Positions 1 through 7,651 of a stretch of 64,000 nucleotides of DNA are shown one piece after another (position 1 is the first letter of the stretch; every line of letters begins with the position of its first letter). This DNA is from Bacteroidales bacterium UBA5326. GTDB lineage: Bacteria > Bacteroidota > Bacteroidia > Bacteroidales > UBA932. The notes beneath the pieces are model-generated. The model saw only the letters and a program-made list of their open reading frames with translations. It was not told where the DNA came from and searched no databases. A program made the translations under genes and the position numbers. The DNA lies in NCBI GenBank assembly GCA_002408205.1, contig DHQY01000014.1:36573-100572 (forward strand), written 5' to 3'.

Positions 1-135
1 ATCCTTTACGGAGGAAGCTGTAAACCTTCCAATGCAGCCGAACTGTTCGCCCAGCCCGATGTGGACGGCGGTCTTATCGGAGGCGCCTCGCTGAAGTCAG
101 ACGACTTTATTGCCATTGCCAAGGCATTTATATAA
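1..135 (+). CDS. tpiA: Triose-phosphate isomerase, C-terminal fragment
   Basis: Frame 1 is open from the window edge to a TAA and encodes the last 44 residues of a protein. They contain YGGSCKP followed by DGGLIGGASL, the C-terminal phosphate-gripping loops of triose-phosphate isomerase (the family pattern is YGGSV...DGxLVGGASL). The enzyme interconverts dihydroxyacetone phosphate and glyceraldehyde 3-phosphate in glycolysis. The catalytic Lys, His and Glu lie upstream, outside the window. prmA starts 8 bases after the stop, so the two are probably cotranscribed. Confidence 0.93.
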   Translation: MLYGGSCKPSNAAELFAQPDVDGGLIGGASLKSDDFIAIAKAFI

Positions 136-143
136 AAATCTTT

Positions 144-1019
144 ATGGACTACATTGCTGTCAGTATATCCATTCAGCCTTATGACCAGGATATAGCCGAT
201 ATGCTGGTGGCCGAACTCGGGGACATCGGATATGAAAGTTTTCAGACCGAACCGCCTGTCCTGGACGCATATATTGACGCAACATTATTTACCGAGCCGC
301 ATCTGAAACTTCTCCTGAATCAATACGGGAGCGGCTCTTTTCTTTCGTATAAAACGGCTTTCGTGCCCGAAGAAAACTGGAACAAAGACTGGGAATCTCA
401 ACTCTTACCCATTGTGGTTACACAGGGAAAAGGCTGTAGCGTGAGTGCGCCGGGAAAGCACAGCATGATCCCTGTTCTGCCAAAGGTCACCTACAGACTG
501 ATAATTGAACCCGATATGACGTTCGGGACCGGACATCATCCCACAACCCGTCTGATGATTGAGTTTTTGTTGGAGCTCGACGCCCGGGGACTGGTCAGGA
601 ACCGACGCGTGCTGGACTTCGGATGCGGGACCGGGGTTCTGGCCATACTGGCCGCCAAGATGGGAGCCGCCGTTCCGGTGCACGCAGTGGACATAAACCG
701 CCGTGCCCGCACCGCCTGTACAGAAAATGCACGGAGAAACCGTATTCCTCACAAGGTACACGCCATTCAGGGTGACGCCGCGGTTATTCTAAACGGCCGG
801 TATGACCTTATCATGGCCAACATCCACCGCAACATACTGATTGAGGAGATGGATACTTTCGTACGGGGTTTATCGCCACAGGGAGGGCATCTGCTGTTAA
901 GCGGATTCTTTACCGGCGATACTGACGACATAGTACAACAGGCTCTCAGCAGGGGGTTTCGTTTGGAAGAGATATGCAACAATGAAGATTGGGCATCCAT
1001 ACATTTATTTTTGTCATGA
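144..1019 (+). CDS. prmA: Ribosomal protein L11 methyltransferase
   Basis: This 291-residue protein fits the PrmA family, which methylates ribosomal protein L11 with S-adenosylmethionine. Residues 1-90 form the L11-recognition part and include ENWNKDWE near residue 77, a PrmA hallmark. The methyltransferase domain shows DMTFGTGHHPTTR around residue 124 and the SAM-binding loop LDFGCGTGVLAI around residue 157. The late motif MANIHRNIL corresponds to the family's (A)NI-rich strand. The gene lies 8 bases after tpiA, and its TGA overlaps the ATG of mtgA, so the three form a likely operon. Length is normal for the Bacteroidetes form. Confidence 0.94.
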   Translation: MDYIAVSISIQPYDQDIADMLVAELGDIGYESFQTEPPVLDAYIDATLFTEPHLKLLLNQYGSGSFLSYKTAFVPEENWNKDWESQLLPIVVTQGKGCSVSAPGKHSMIPVLPKVTYRLIIEPDMTFGTGHHPTTRLMIEFLLELDARGLVRNRRVLDFGCGTGVLAILAAKMGAAVPVHAVDINRRARTACTENARRNRIPHKVHAIQGDAAVILNGRYDLIMANIHRNILIEEMDTFVRGLSPQGGHLLLSGFFTGDTDDIVQQALSRGFRLEEICNNEDWASIHLFLS

Positions 1020-1693
1020 TCAGGAAAGCATTACGTTTTATTAAGTGGCTTATTTTGGGGCTTTTTGCTTTCAGCATTCTTCTTACAGGTTGCTATAGGT
1101 TTATACCGGTACCTGTCACACCACTCATGGTTATTCGGTATGTACAGCAAACAGTGAGCGGAGAAAAAGCCCGGATCCGTCACCGGTGGGTGCCTGCAGA
1201 AAAAATCTCGGATAACCTGAAAAGAGCCGTGATAGCCTCGGAAGACCAACTCTTTTTTGAACACAGGGGCTTTGATTTCAACCAGATAAAAAAAGCCACC
1301 CAGGAAAACAAGCGAAGGAGAAGACCCCGGGGCGCCAGCACGATCAGTCAGCAAACAGCAAAAAACGTTTTTCTTTGGCCAAAGTCCTCCTGGGTACGAA
1401 AAGGCCTTGAAGTGTATTTTACCGTTTTGATTGAAGTGTTGTGGGATAAAGAGAGAATCCTGGAAGTGTACCTCAATTCCATTGAAATGGGGAAAGGTAT
1501 TTATGGCGCCGAGGCCGTTGCCCGGGAACATTTCAAAACCAGCGCGGCCAAACTTACCCGGGCACAGGCGGCACTTATTGCCGCTACCCTGCCAAACCCT
1601 GTCCGGTTCAGTTCAAAGAACCCCTCGGCGTATATCCTGCGCCGCCAGGGAGAAATTCTCACCCAGATGTATTACATAGCGCTCCCCGAGTAG
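1016..1693 (+). CDS. mtgA: Monofunctional biosynthetic peptidoglycan transglycosylase
   Basis: The 225-residue protein is a GT51 glycan-chain polymerase that uses lipid II at the outer face of the inner membrane. One N-terminal membrane anchor (about residues 8-25) is followed by the GT51 domain. Motif 1 is IASEDQLFFEHRGFD, with the catalytic Glu at residue 76; motif 2 is RGASTISQQTAKN; a later motif is KERILEVYLNSIEMG. No transpeptidase domain follows, so it is the monofunctional MtgA type. I chose the ATG at 1016, which overlaps the prmA stop as ATGA; a longer reading from 989 would place odd residues before the membrane anchor. Its 3' end overlaps the facing MscS gene by 22 bases. Confidence 0.94.
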   Translation: MIRKALRFIKWLILGLFAFSILLTGCYRFIPVPVTPLMVIRYVQQTVSGEKARIRHRWVPAEKISDNLKRAVIASEDQLFFEHRGFDFNQIKKATQENKRRRRPRGASTISQQTAKNVFLWPKSSWVRKGLEVYFTVLIEVLWDKERILEVYLNSIEMGKGIYGAEAVAREHFKTSAAKLTRAQAALIAATLPNPVRFSSKNPSAYILRRQGEILTQMYYIALPE

Positions 1694-2958
1694 TTTGCGG
1701 CCGGGTTGGCCAGAGCAGATGCCAGGTCACTACCGCTCGGTTGTTGGAAAATTTCAAGATCGAAGAAAACGGCTGCCGCCAGAAGGTGATCAAAAATGTC
1801 CGCCTGAATATCTTCGTATTTTATCCATTCCGTTGTGGTGGTAAAACAATATATCTCAATGGGAATTCCTCTGTCCTCAATAGGCAGCTGTCTGACCATT
1901 AGTGTCATATCTTTCCTAAGATTCTTATTGTTCTGCAGATATAATTCAACATAATGACGGAATACCCCAATGTTTGTCATCCGCCGGCCGTTAATGAGTT
2001 CCTCTGTATTTATTTTATTCTTTTTGTTGTACTCATCAATCTCTGCCTGCCGTTTAGTAATATAGTCTTTTAGAAGGTTATATCCCAGGTACCTTTCACG
2101 GGTTGCCGGATCTACGAATTTAACCGTCCGAGCATTAATAAAGATGGAACGTTTAATTCGTCTTCCGCCGCTTTCCTTCATACCCCGCCAGTTTTTAAAG
2201 CTATCGGTAATGAAATAGTAGGTAGGTATGGTGGTAATAGTCTTGTCCCAGTTCTGCACTTTAACGGTATTCAGGTTAATGGCCTGCACATCGCCGTCTG
2301 CGTTAAATTTGGGCATCTCAACCCAATCGCCCACCCTCACCATATCGTTGGCCGAGATCTGTACACTGGCTACAAGGCCCAGAATAGTATCCTTGAATAT
2401 GAGCATGATAATGGCTGTCATGGCACCGAATGCACTCAGGAAATAAACGGGCGATTTGCCTAAAAGCACAGACAAAACCAGAATACCGGTAGTAATATAT
2501 ATAATAATTCGGATCAACTGGAAATAACTGGCCAGCGGTTTATCCACAAAAAGCCGGGATTTTGAAAGCGAATACTCAAAAATTTTTAACAGGGAGTTGA
2601 TCACCATCATAATAACAATGATCAGGTATGCGTCCGTAAGTTTGGTCACGAAAGGCACCACTTTTTCAAAGTCCTTGAACAATACGGGTACAATAATCCG
2701 TATGATCACGGCAGGAACAATATGGGCCAGATTCCGGAAAACCTTATGATCTATGAGCAGGTCGTCCCATTTGGCAGGAGTCTTTCTGAAGAAACGAAAC
2801 AGGACCCCGTTAACGATTTTTTTGGTGATAAAAAAGAAGAGCCAGGAGAGCAACCCCAGTACTATCAAAAGTAAAAGTAAACGCAGGTAAGGAGCAGCCT
2901 GCGGTGCTACACCCGCATCTACTATCAGTTTCTCAATCCACTTATCCAGGCTTTCCAT
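1672..2958 (-). CDS. MscS-family mechanosensitive ion channel (YbdG-like)
   Basis: The 428-residue membrane protein has about five N-terminal hydrophobic segments (residues 20-45, 75-95, 105-125, 140-165 and 170-190). An MscS pore and beta-domain signature follows: DTILGLVASVQISANDMVRVGDWVEMP around residues 190-215. The soluble C-terminal region carries WRGMKESGGRRIKR. This layout matches the YbdG/MscM subfamily, which opens under membrane tension and releases solutes in osmotic downshift. It is the last gene of a minus-strand set with the thioferritin and a lipoprotein; the gap to the lipoprotein is 14 bases. Its 3' end overlaps mtgA. Confidence 0.88.
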   Translation of the reverse strand: MESLDKWIEKLIVDAGVAPQAAPYLRLLLLLIVLGLLSWLFFFITKKIVNGVLFRFFRKTPAKWDDLLIDHKVFRNLAHIVPAVIIRIIVPVLFKDFEKVVPFVTKLTDAYLIIVIMMVINSLLKIFEYSLSKSRLFVDKPLASYFQLIRIIIYITTGILVLSVLLGKSPVYFLSAFGAMTAIIMLIFKDTILGLVASVQISANDMVRVGDWVEMPKFNADGDVQAINLNTVKVQNWDKTITTIPTYYFITDSFKNWRGMKESGGRRIKRSIFINARTVKFVDPATRERYLGYNLLKDYITKRQAEIDEYNKKNKINTEELINGRRMTNIGVFRHYVELYLQNNKNLRKDMTLMVRQLPIEDRGIPIEIYCFTTTTEWIKYEDIQADIFDHLLAAAVFFDLEIFQQPSGSDLASALANPAANYSGSAM

Positions 2959-2972
2959 GACATTTCGGGAAA

Positions 2973-3431
2973 CTACATACGTTCAAAAATTTCAAGAGTA
3001 TTTCCTATTATGGACACTTCATCATCTGTGAAAGGACCTTCAAGGGTTAACACGTCTCCTTTTATGGTCACCCGGTAAGAAAAGGTATGCCCGATAATGT
3101 CTTTAAAACTGGAATCGGTACAGGTTTCTGTCATTATTCCGTTCCTGTATGTAAAGGTACTGGTTCCCCAATAGGAATACTCTCGGGCATCGCCTCTAAG
3201 CCTGAATGTATAAAAAAGCGTGCCGTGGCTGTCATGGATGATCATCCTGCCCTCCAAAAATTCAATATTGCCATTGGGATAGGAGTAGGTAACATCTCCC
3301 TCGGTCCATGTCATGCTTACCGGCTTCCACATCCCCTCCATGAGGAAAGCCTGGTCAAAAGGGGCGCAGCCTGTCCAGCAGATCAGCTGCAGGAACAGAA
3401 TCAACAACACTTTTTTATAGTGGCCAAACAT
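2973..3431 (-). CDS. Putative lipoprotein, unknown function
   Basis: I do not recognise a named family. From the ATG at 3431 the protein has 152 residues. It begins with a short basic stretch, a hydrophobic core (VLLILFLQLICW) and TGC, a lipoprotein signal with Cys near residue 22. The mature part is rich in alternating Tyr, Thr and Phe and reads as an all-beta fold, possibly a small lipocalin-like domain with segments such as GMWKPVSMTW and NGNIEFLEGRM. An in-frame start 33 bases upstream would put extra residues before the signal and overlap the thioferritin gene. It sits between thioferritin and the MscS channel, 11 and 14 bases away, so it is probably cotranscribed with both. Confidence 0.72.
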   Translation of the reverse strand: MFGHYKKVLLILFLQLICWTGCAPFDQAFLMEGMWKPVSMTWTEGDVTYSYPNGNIEFLEGRMIIHDSHGTLFYTFRLRGDAREYSYWGTSTFTYRNGIMTETCTDSSFKDIIGHTFSYRVTIKGDVLTLEGPFTDDEVSIIGNTLEIFERM

Positions 3432-3442
3432 TGCCCAATCAA

Positions 3443-3955
3443 TTACAGCCTGATCTTTTTCCATTCTTCCTTCATCCGTTCAAGATCTGCGATCCAGTCC
3501 TCAATGTCGTGTTCATGTTCCAGCTCTTCGTTCAGGATCTGCACGGCCATCTGGTAAGTAGCGTGGTCTTTGCCGTTTGTGAAGGCAGCTATCTCCTGGT
3601 AACGCTCAATAGCGCATCGCTCCCCTTTAAGATTCTGTTCAAGGATCACCTGAATATAAGGATCCGAGGGCTCATCATAAGGACAACGGGCTAGTTTGGA
3701 CCATTGGGCCGGATTGATTACCGGGGTGCCACCCAGTTGGATAATGCGGTTTACAACCAGCACGGCATGATTTAATTCCTGATTTGCATGCAACAGAAGT
3801 TCGGGTTCGACCTCGCTGCGCATTGGGCCTTCCATTAATCTGGCGCCTATCCAGTATTGGTAATAAGCGAGCCATTCCTCAGAGAGCGCTGCATTAAGCA
3901 TGCCCAGTAATTTGCCAACATCTACAGATGCGATTTTAATTGCTTCTTTTCCCAT
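3443..3955 (-). CDS. DpsL-type thioferritin (ferritin-like iron/peroxide protein)
   Basis: The 170-residue protein closely resembles the DpsL (thioferritin) proteins of Bacteroides. A four-helix ferritin core carries the metal ligands SEEW (Glu26/27), ANQELNHA (Glu60 and His63), GERC (Glu112) and NEELEHEHD (Glu144 to His149). Two cysteines lie beside the di-iron site, at ARCPYD (Cys91) and GERCAI (Cys114), which is what defines thioferritins. Family members oxidise Fe(II) with peroxide and store iron as a 12-mer cage in the cytoplasm. It heads a minus-strand set with a lipoprotein and an MscS channel. I found no perfect TAnnTTTG box upstream. Confidence 0.9.
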   Translation of the reverse strand: MGKEAIKIASVDVGKLLGMLNAALSEEWLAYYQYWIGARLMEGPMRSEVEPELLLHANQELNHAVLVVNRIIQLGGTPVINPAQWSKLARCPYDEPSDPYIQVILEQNLKGERCAIERYQEIAAFTNGKDHATYQMAVQILNEELEHEHDIEDWIADLERMKEEWKKIRL

Positions 3956-4036
3956 AAATATGCTTTTTTAAACAATATATACCGTTTTCGGAATGTATGC
4001 AAGATAGTAAAAAGAAGCACCAGTACCAAAAAAGTT

Positions 4037-4606
4037 TTACACCCGGTTCAGGGATCTGAACATAGATCGATAGACCTCGGCTTTTCTTTCCAACTTCATG
4101 GGATATGCCCTCGAGGTGGATGGCATCCTCCAGATCCGGAGCGATCTGTTACACTTGTTTAACTCCCGGAATTGCCCGGGCGCCGGCACAGGTCCTTCTT
4201 TCAGCACTCCGAACAAAGTATCGGCTGCCTTCTGGCCTGTCACCGCTATGGTATCACAGTCCGGGATCCTTGTCAGTAATTCTTTCAGGTCTAGTGGGCT
4301 GATCACCTGCAACTTACTGTCAGAGGCATTATTGCTTTTCCGGATGGCCGCCCGCACCGTATCGGACAAAGCGATCCCCTGTTCAGTGCAAAAGGCACAG
4401 ATTTTTCCCCTGTCAAAACACCTCTCCCTAACAAAATACATCGGGTCATCGAAAAAGACCAGGCCCATTATCCTCCACATATCGTTTTGGAAGTTAGGAT
4501 AATAAAATTCCATGCACCAACGGTTGCGCGGCGGCGGAAAACTGCCAAGGAAAAGGATTCGGGCCCCAGGCGGCAGAAAAGGTTCAAGAGGATGCTGTTC
4601 AATCAT
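4037..4606 (-). CDS. Uracil-DNA glycosylase superfamily protein
   Basis: The 189-residue protein has the uracil-DNA glycosylase fold. FLGSFPPPRNRW near residue 20 is the water-activating loop. FYYPNFQNDMWRI and VTGQKAA follow, and MPSTSRAYP near residue 161 matches the substrate-binding loop (HPSP-like) of the superfamily. It most resembles the mismatch-specific (MUG/TDG-like) branch seen in Bacteroidetes, which removes uracil or mispaired thymine from DNA; the exact substrate is not clear from sequence. Its ATG overlaps the stop of the P-type ATPase by four bases, so it is translated from the same message. Confidence 0.8.
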   Translation of the reverse strand: MIEQHPLEPFLPPGARILFLGSFPPPRNRWCMEFYYPNFQNDMWRIMGLVFFDDPMYFVRERCFDRGKICAFCTEQGIALSDTVRAAIRKSNNASDSKLQVISPLDLKELLTRIPDCDTIAVTGQKAADTLFGVLKEGPVPAPGQFRELNKCNRSLRIWRMPSTSRAYPMKLERKAEVYRSMFRSLNRV

Positions 4607-7134
4607 TTCCGAAAATGTTTGTATAGTTCAAACCATATAATCGTACTTATTCCGGCGGCAATAGACAGCACCGCTTCCCATACCGTTATGGGCGAGAATT
4701 GGAAAAGGCCCTGTAGGAACGGAATGATCAGAATCAAAATGATAAACAAAAGCGCTCCTCCGGCAACCCACTTAACAGTAGGATTGGGTGTCCGCAATAT
4801 GCTAAAGATAGATTCACTCCATGAACGGTTTGTAAGAATGGTCATTACGTTGGATACAATTAATGTTGTGAATGTCATGGCTCTTGTTTCTCCAATTTCG
4901 TAGCCTAACTTAAGAGATATGAAATATACAGATAACGTCGCGACCAGCACCCAAAATCCCTGGAAACAGCTTATGAGTATCTTTTTCATTCCAAAGAACG
5001 GTTTGTCAATTGTTCTGGGAGGACGTGACATGACATTCCGCTCGGCCTTCTCGGCTTCGAATATTATTGAACAGGAAGGGTCTATAATCAGCTCCATAAA
5101 GACAACATGAACCGGCCAAAGTATTAAAGGATACCCGGAGAATAACACGGGGATCAACGACAGTCCGGCTATGGGAACGTGTATGGCAAAAATATAACCA
5201 AGTGCTTTTTGCAAATTATCGAAAATCCTTCGCCCCATTTTAACAGCAGCTACGATTGAACCGAAATTATCGTCCATCAACACAAGCTTGGATGCTTCCC
5301 GCGCCACATCGGTGCCTTTCTCTCCCATGGCAATACCTATATTCGCAGATTTGAGGGCAGGGGCATCGTTAACCCCGTCGCCGGTCATTGCGACAATTTC
5401 CTTATTTCGCTTGAGGGCATTCACAATCTTAAGCTTCTGCTCAGGAACTACCCGGGCGAAGATATTGACTTTCCCTATGCGTTCGTCAAGCTCCTCTTCA
5501 CTCATCTCGGAAAGTTCTTTACCTGTTATACACTGGTCATAATTACTTAGCCCAATTTCTTTAGCAATATTTTGTGCCGTAACAGAATAATCCCCAGTAA
5601 TCATTATCACTCTTATTCCTGCTTTTTTACATTCCGCGACGGCAGCCGGGACCTCTTTGCGGATGGGATCCTGTAACCCTATGAGGCCAATAAATTCAAA
5701 ATCAAAATCATGTTGGACTTCCGGGAGAACCAATTTATTTATTACCGATTTAGCAACACCCAGCACCCGTAATCCTTCCGAAGCCATATTTTGTACAGCT
5801 TCTGAATATTTTGTATTTGTGCCTACATCTAAATGGCACAAATCAAAAATTGCTTCGGGAGCGCCTTTGGCAGCTATGACCAACTCGTTGGTGGATGTTT
5901 TCCGGAAAACTCTGGACATGGCCAGTAATTCCTTTGACAGGGAATACTCCCGGACCATTTCCCAATCGGCATGAAGGTGCGCGGTTCCCTTAAGGAAAGA
6001 GTCGCCAATCCGGTTGATGGCTTTTTCCATGGGATCGAACGGATTAACCTGACTGGATAAAATGCCGTATTCTATTATATCGTGATACTCCTCCGGAAAA
6101 TCCGCAGAATCTTTTGAAAACCAAAAATGTTCCTTGTTATATAGTTTTGCAACAGTCATTTTATTTTCGGTAAGCGTGCCTGTCTTATCGGTACACAGAA
6201 CAGTTGTAGATCCCAGGGTTTCAATAGCCGCAGGTCTGCGGGTAAGTACATTTATTTTTGAAATACGCCATGCTCCTACTGCCATGAATATGGTAAGAAC
6301 CACAGGAAATTCTTCCGGCAACATAGCCATGGCAAGAGTAATTCCGGCCAGGAATCCTTCCAGTAAATTACCACGGGTAAGAAAGTACACCAAAATGACT
6401 ACCGCACATAATACCGAACTTACAACAGTAAGGTTCTTTACCATTTTACCTATCTCGCTTTTTAATTTTGTAGGCGTCTCTTCCACATCTTCCAGGGCCT
6501 TCCCGATTTTGCCAATCTGCGTATTCATGCCAATATGCGTAACCTTGGCAATTCCGTGACCCTGAACGACCATAGATCCCGAATACACATATGGCTGATC
6601 TTCACCACCCGGCTGAATTTCTTCAGTCTCGCCATTCCAATCTTGTTTTCGTACAGGCACGGATTCTCCAGTAAGCAACGATTCATCAACGAGAAGGCTC
6701 ACGCCCGACAAAACGGTAGCATCTGCCGGAACGCGGTCTCCTTCCTGTAGCACCAAAATATCGTCACATACCACTTCCCGTCCCGCAATTCTCACTTCTT
6801 CTCCGTTTCGTATTACAATGGCCCGCGGACTTGCCAAATCTTTTAAGGCATCCAGCGCTTTTTCACTCTTTCGCTCCTGGTAAAATTCTATGCCCATAAC
6901 AACGAACACAAACCCCAGCAGCATAATACCTTCTTCTTTATCGCCCAATACCATATAAAGCGTTCCGCAGGCAACAAGAAGTAAAAACATGGGCTCCTTA
7001 ATCACACCCAGAATAATGGTCCAAAAACCACGTGTTTTTTTCCCCTGCAATTCGTTATATCCGTCCCTTTCCCTCCGGCTTGTTACTTCCTGTGTTGACA
7101 GGCCTTTATATTGAGAAACGTCTAATGATTTCAT
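4603..7134 (-). CDS. Cation-transporting P-type ATPase (P2A, calcium-type)
   Basis: The 843-residue protein is a complete P2-type ATPase. It shows an N-terminal cation-ATPase domain (YKGLSTQEV), actuator motif TGES at 155-158, PEEFP in helix M4 (273-277), the phosphorylated Asp316 in CTDKTGTLT, KGAPE in the nucleotide domain and TGDGVNDAPAL in the hinge. About ten membrane segments are visible. The P2A set exports Ca2+ or related cations using ATP. PEEFP replaces the PEGLP of animal SERCA, so the preferred ion cannot be fixed from sequence. It lies 8 bases after the MarR gene and overlaps the glycosylase gene by four bases; all three are probably one message controlled by MarR. Confidence 0.92.
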   Translation of the reverse strand: MKSLDVSQYKGLSTQEVTSRRERDGYNELQGKKTRGFWTIILGVIKEPMFLLLVACGTLYMVLGDKEEGIMLLGFVFVVMGIEFYQERKSEKALDALKDLASPRAIVIRNGEEVRIAGREVVCDDILVLQEGDRVPADATVLSGVSLLVDESLLTGESVPVRKQDWNGETEEIQPGGEDQPYVYSGSMVVQGHGIAKVTHIGMNTQIGKIGKALEDVEETPTKLKSEIGKMVKNLTVVSSVLCAVVILVYFLTRGNLLEGFLAGITLAMAMLPEEFPVVLTIFMAVGAWRISKINVLTRRPAAIETLGSTTVLCTDKTGTLTENKMTVAKLYNKEHFWFSKDSADFPEEYHDIIEYGILSSQVNPFDPMEKAINRIGDSFLKGTAHLHADWEMVREYSLSKELLAMSRVFRKTSTNELVIAAKGAPEAIFDLCHLDVGTNTKYSEAVQNMASEGLRVLGVAKSVINKLVLPEVQHDFDFEFIGLIGLQDPIRKEVPAAVAECKKAGIRVIMITGDYSVTAQNIAKEIGLSNYDQCITGKELSEMSEEELDERIGKVNIFARVVPEQKLKIVNALKRNKEIVAMTGDGVNDAPALKSANIGIAMGEKGTDVAREASKLVLMDDNFGSIVAAVKMGRRIFDNLQKALGYIFAIHVPIAGLSLIPVLFSGYPLILWPVHVVFMELIIDPSCSIIFEAEKAERNVMSRPPRTIDKPFFGMKKILISCFQGFWVLVATLSVYFISLKLGYEIGETRAMTFTTLIVSNVMTILTNRSWSESIFSILRTPNPTVKWVAGGALLFIILILIIPFLQGLFQFSPITVWEAVLSIAAGISTIIWFELYKHFRK

Positions 7135-7142
7135 GTTATAGT

Positions 7143-7556
7143 TTAGTTTATTATCTTATTCAACAATTCATTCAATTTGGCTAACTCGTGATTTTCAAGT
7201 TTCTTTGAAATAAGATTAACCAGGTAATCGTGTGCAAATTCATGCCGCTGATTAATTTGTTTCCCAATTTCGGTTAAATGAAGATGTGAACTGCGCCTGT
7301 CTTCGTCAGAATGAGTTTTGTATACACACCCTTTTTGGATAAGCCTGTCAATTACAACAGTAACTGAAGGTTTTTTGAGTCCCAGTGCTTTTGCCAGTTC
7401 CGTGATGTTCGGGTTTTCAATTTCCTGAATCGTTTCCAGATAACTAATCTGTGTAGAGGTTAGATCCTGAGCCTCACTGCTGCTTTTGGCTTTTTCTTCG
7501 GCATCTGAAATCAGCCTAGAAAATTTTGCGATACAGTCTTTTAAAAGATAATTCAT
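7143..7556 (-). CDS. MarR-family transcriptional regulator
   Basis: The 137-residue protein has a MarR winged helix: ITELAKALGLKKPSVTVVIDRLIQKGCV is the helix-turn-helix and HSDEDRRSSHLHLTEIG is the wing with its DRR motif. Flanking helices should form the dimer. MarR proteins usually repress their own gene and a divergent transporter until a small ligand binds. That fits here: an MFS exporter lies on the opposite strand and a perfect palindrome sits between the two promoters. The P-type ATPase follows 8 bases downstream. There are no cysteines placed like those of OhrR, so redox sensing of that kind is unlikely. Confidence 0.9.
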   Translation of the reverse strand: MNYLLKDCIAKFSRLISDAEEKAKSSSEAQDLTSTQISYLETIQEIENPNITELAKALGLKKPSVTVVIDRLIQKGCVYKTHSDEDRRSSHLHLTEIGKQINQRHEFAHDYLVNLISKKLENHELAKLNELLNKIIN

Positions 7557-7581
7557 AATAATACTTCCGGTAAAATTCGTG

Positions 7582-7589
7582 CAAATATA
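7582..7589 (-). promoter_or_regulatory. -7 box of the marR-ATPase promoter
   Basis: Read on the minus strand the bases are TATATTTG, a perfect match to the Bacteroidetes -7 consensus TAnnTTTG. Transcription would start near 7577, about 20 bases before the marR ATG at 7556. The palindrome at 7591-7608 is immediately upstream of this box. Confidence 0.72.
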
Positions 7590-7590
7590 A

Positions 7591-7608
7591 TTAGTTAGCT
7601 CTAACTAA
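7591..7608. promoter_or_regulatory. Probable MarR operator palindrome
   Basis: TTAGTTAGCTCTAACTAA is a perfect inverted repeat: two 8-base arms with a 2-base centre. This is the size usual for MarR operators. It lies between two opposed -7 boxes, at 7582-7589 (minus) and 7621-7628 (plus), so one bound dimer would cover the spacer region of both promoters. Repression of marR-ATPase and of the MFS exporter together is the natural inference. Confidence 0.78.
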
Positions 7609-7620
7609 CAATAAAAATAA

Positions 7621-7628
7621 TATATTTG
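7621..7628 (+). promoter_or_regulatory. -7 box of the MFS exporter promoter
   Basis: TATATTTG matches TAnnTTTG exactly and lies 23 bases before the ATG of the exporter at 7652. The expected -33 element would fall inside the palindrome at 7591-7608. No clear TTTG is present there, which suggests a weak or regulated promoter. Confidence 0.7.
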
Positions 7629-7651
7629 CCGGATTTTTAACGGGACCATCA

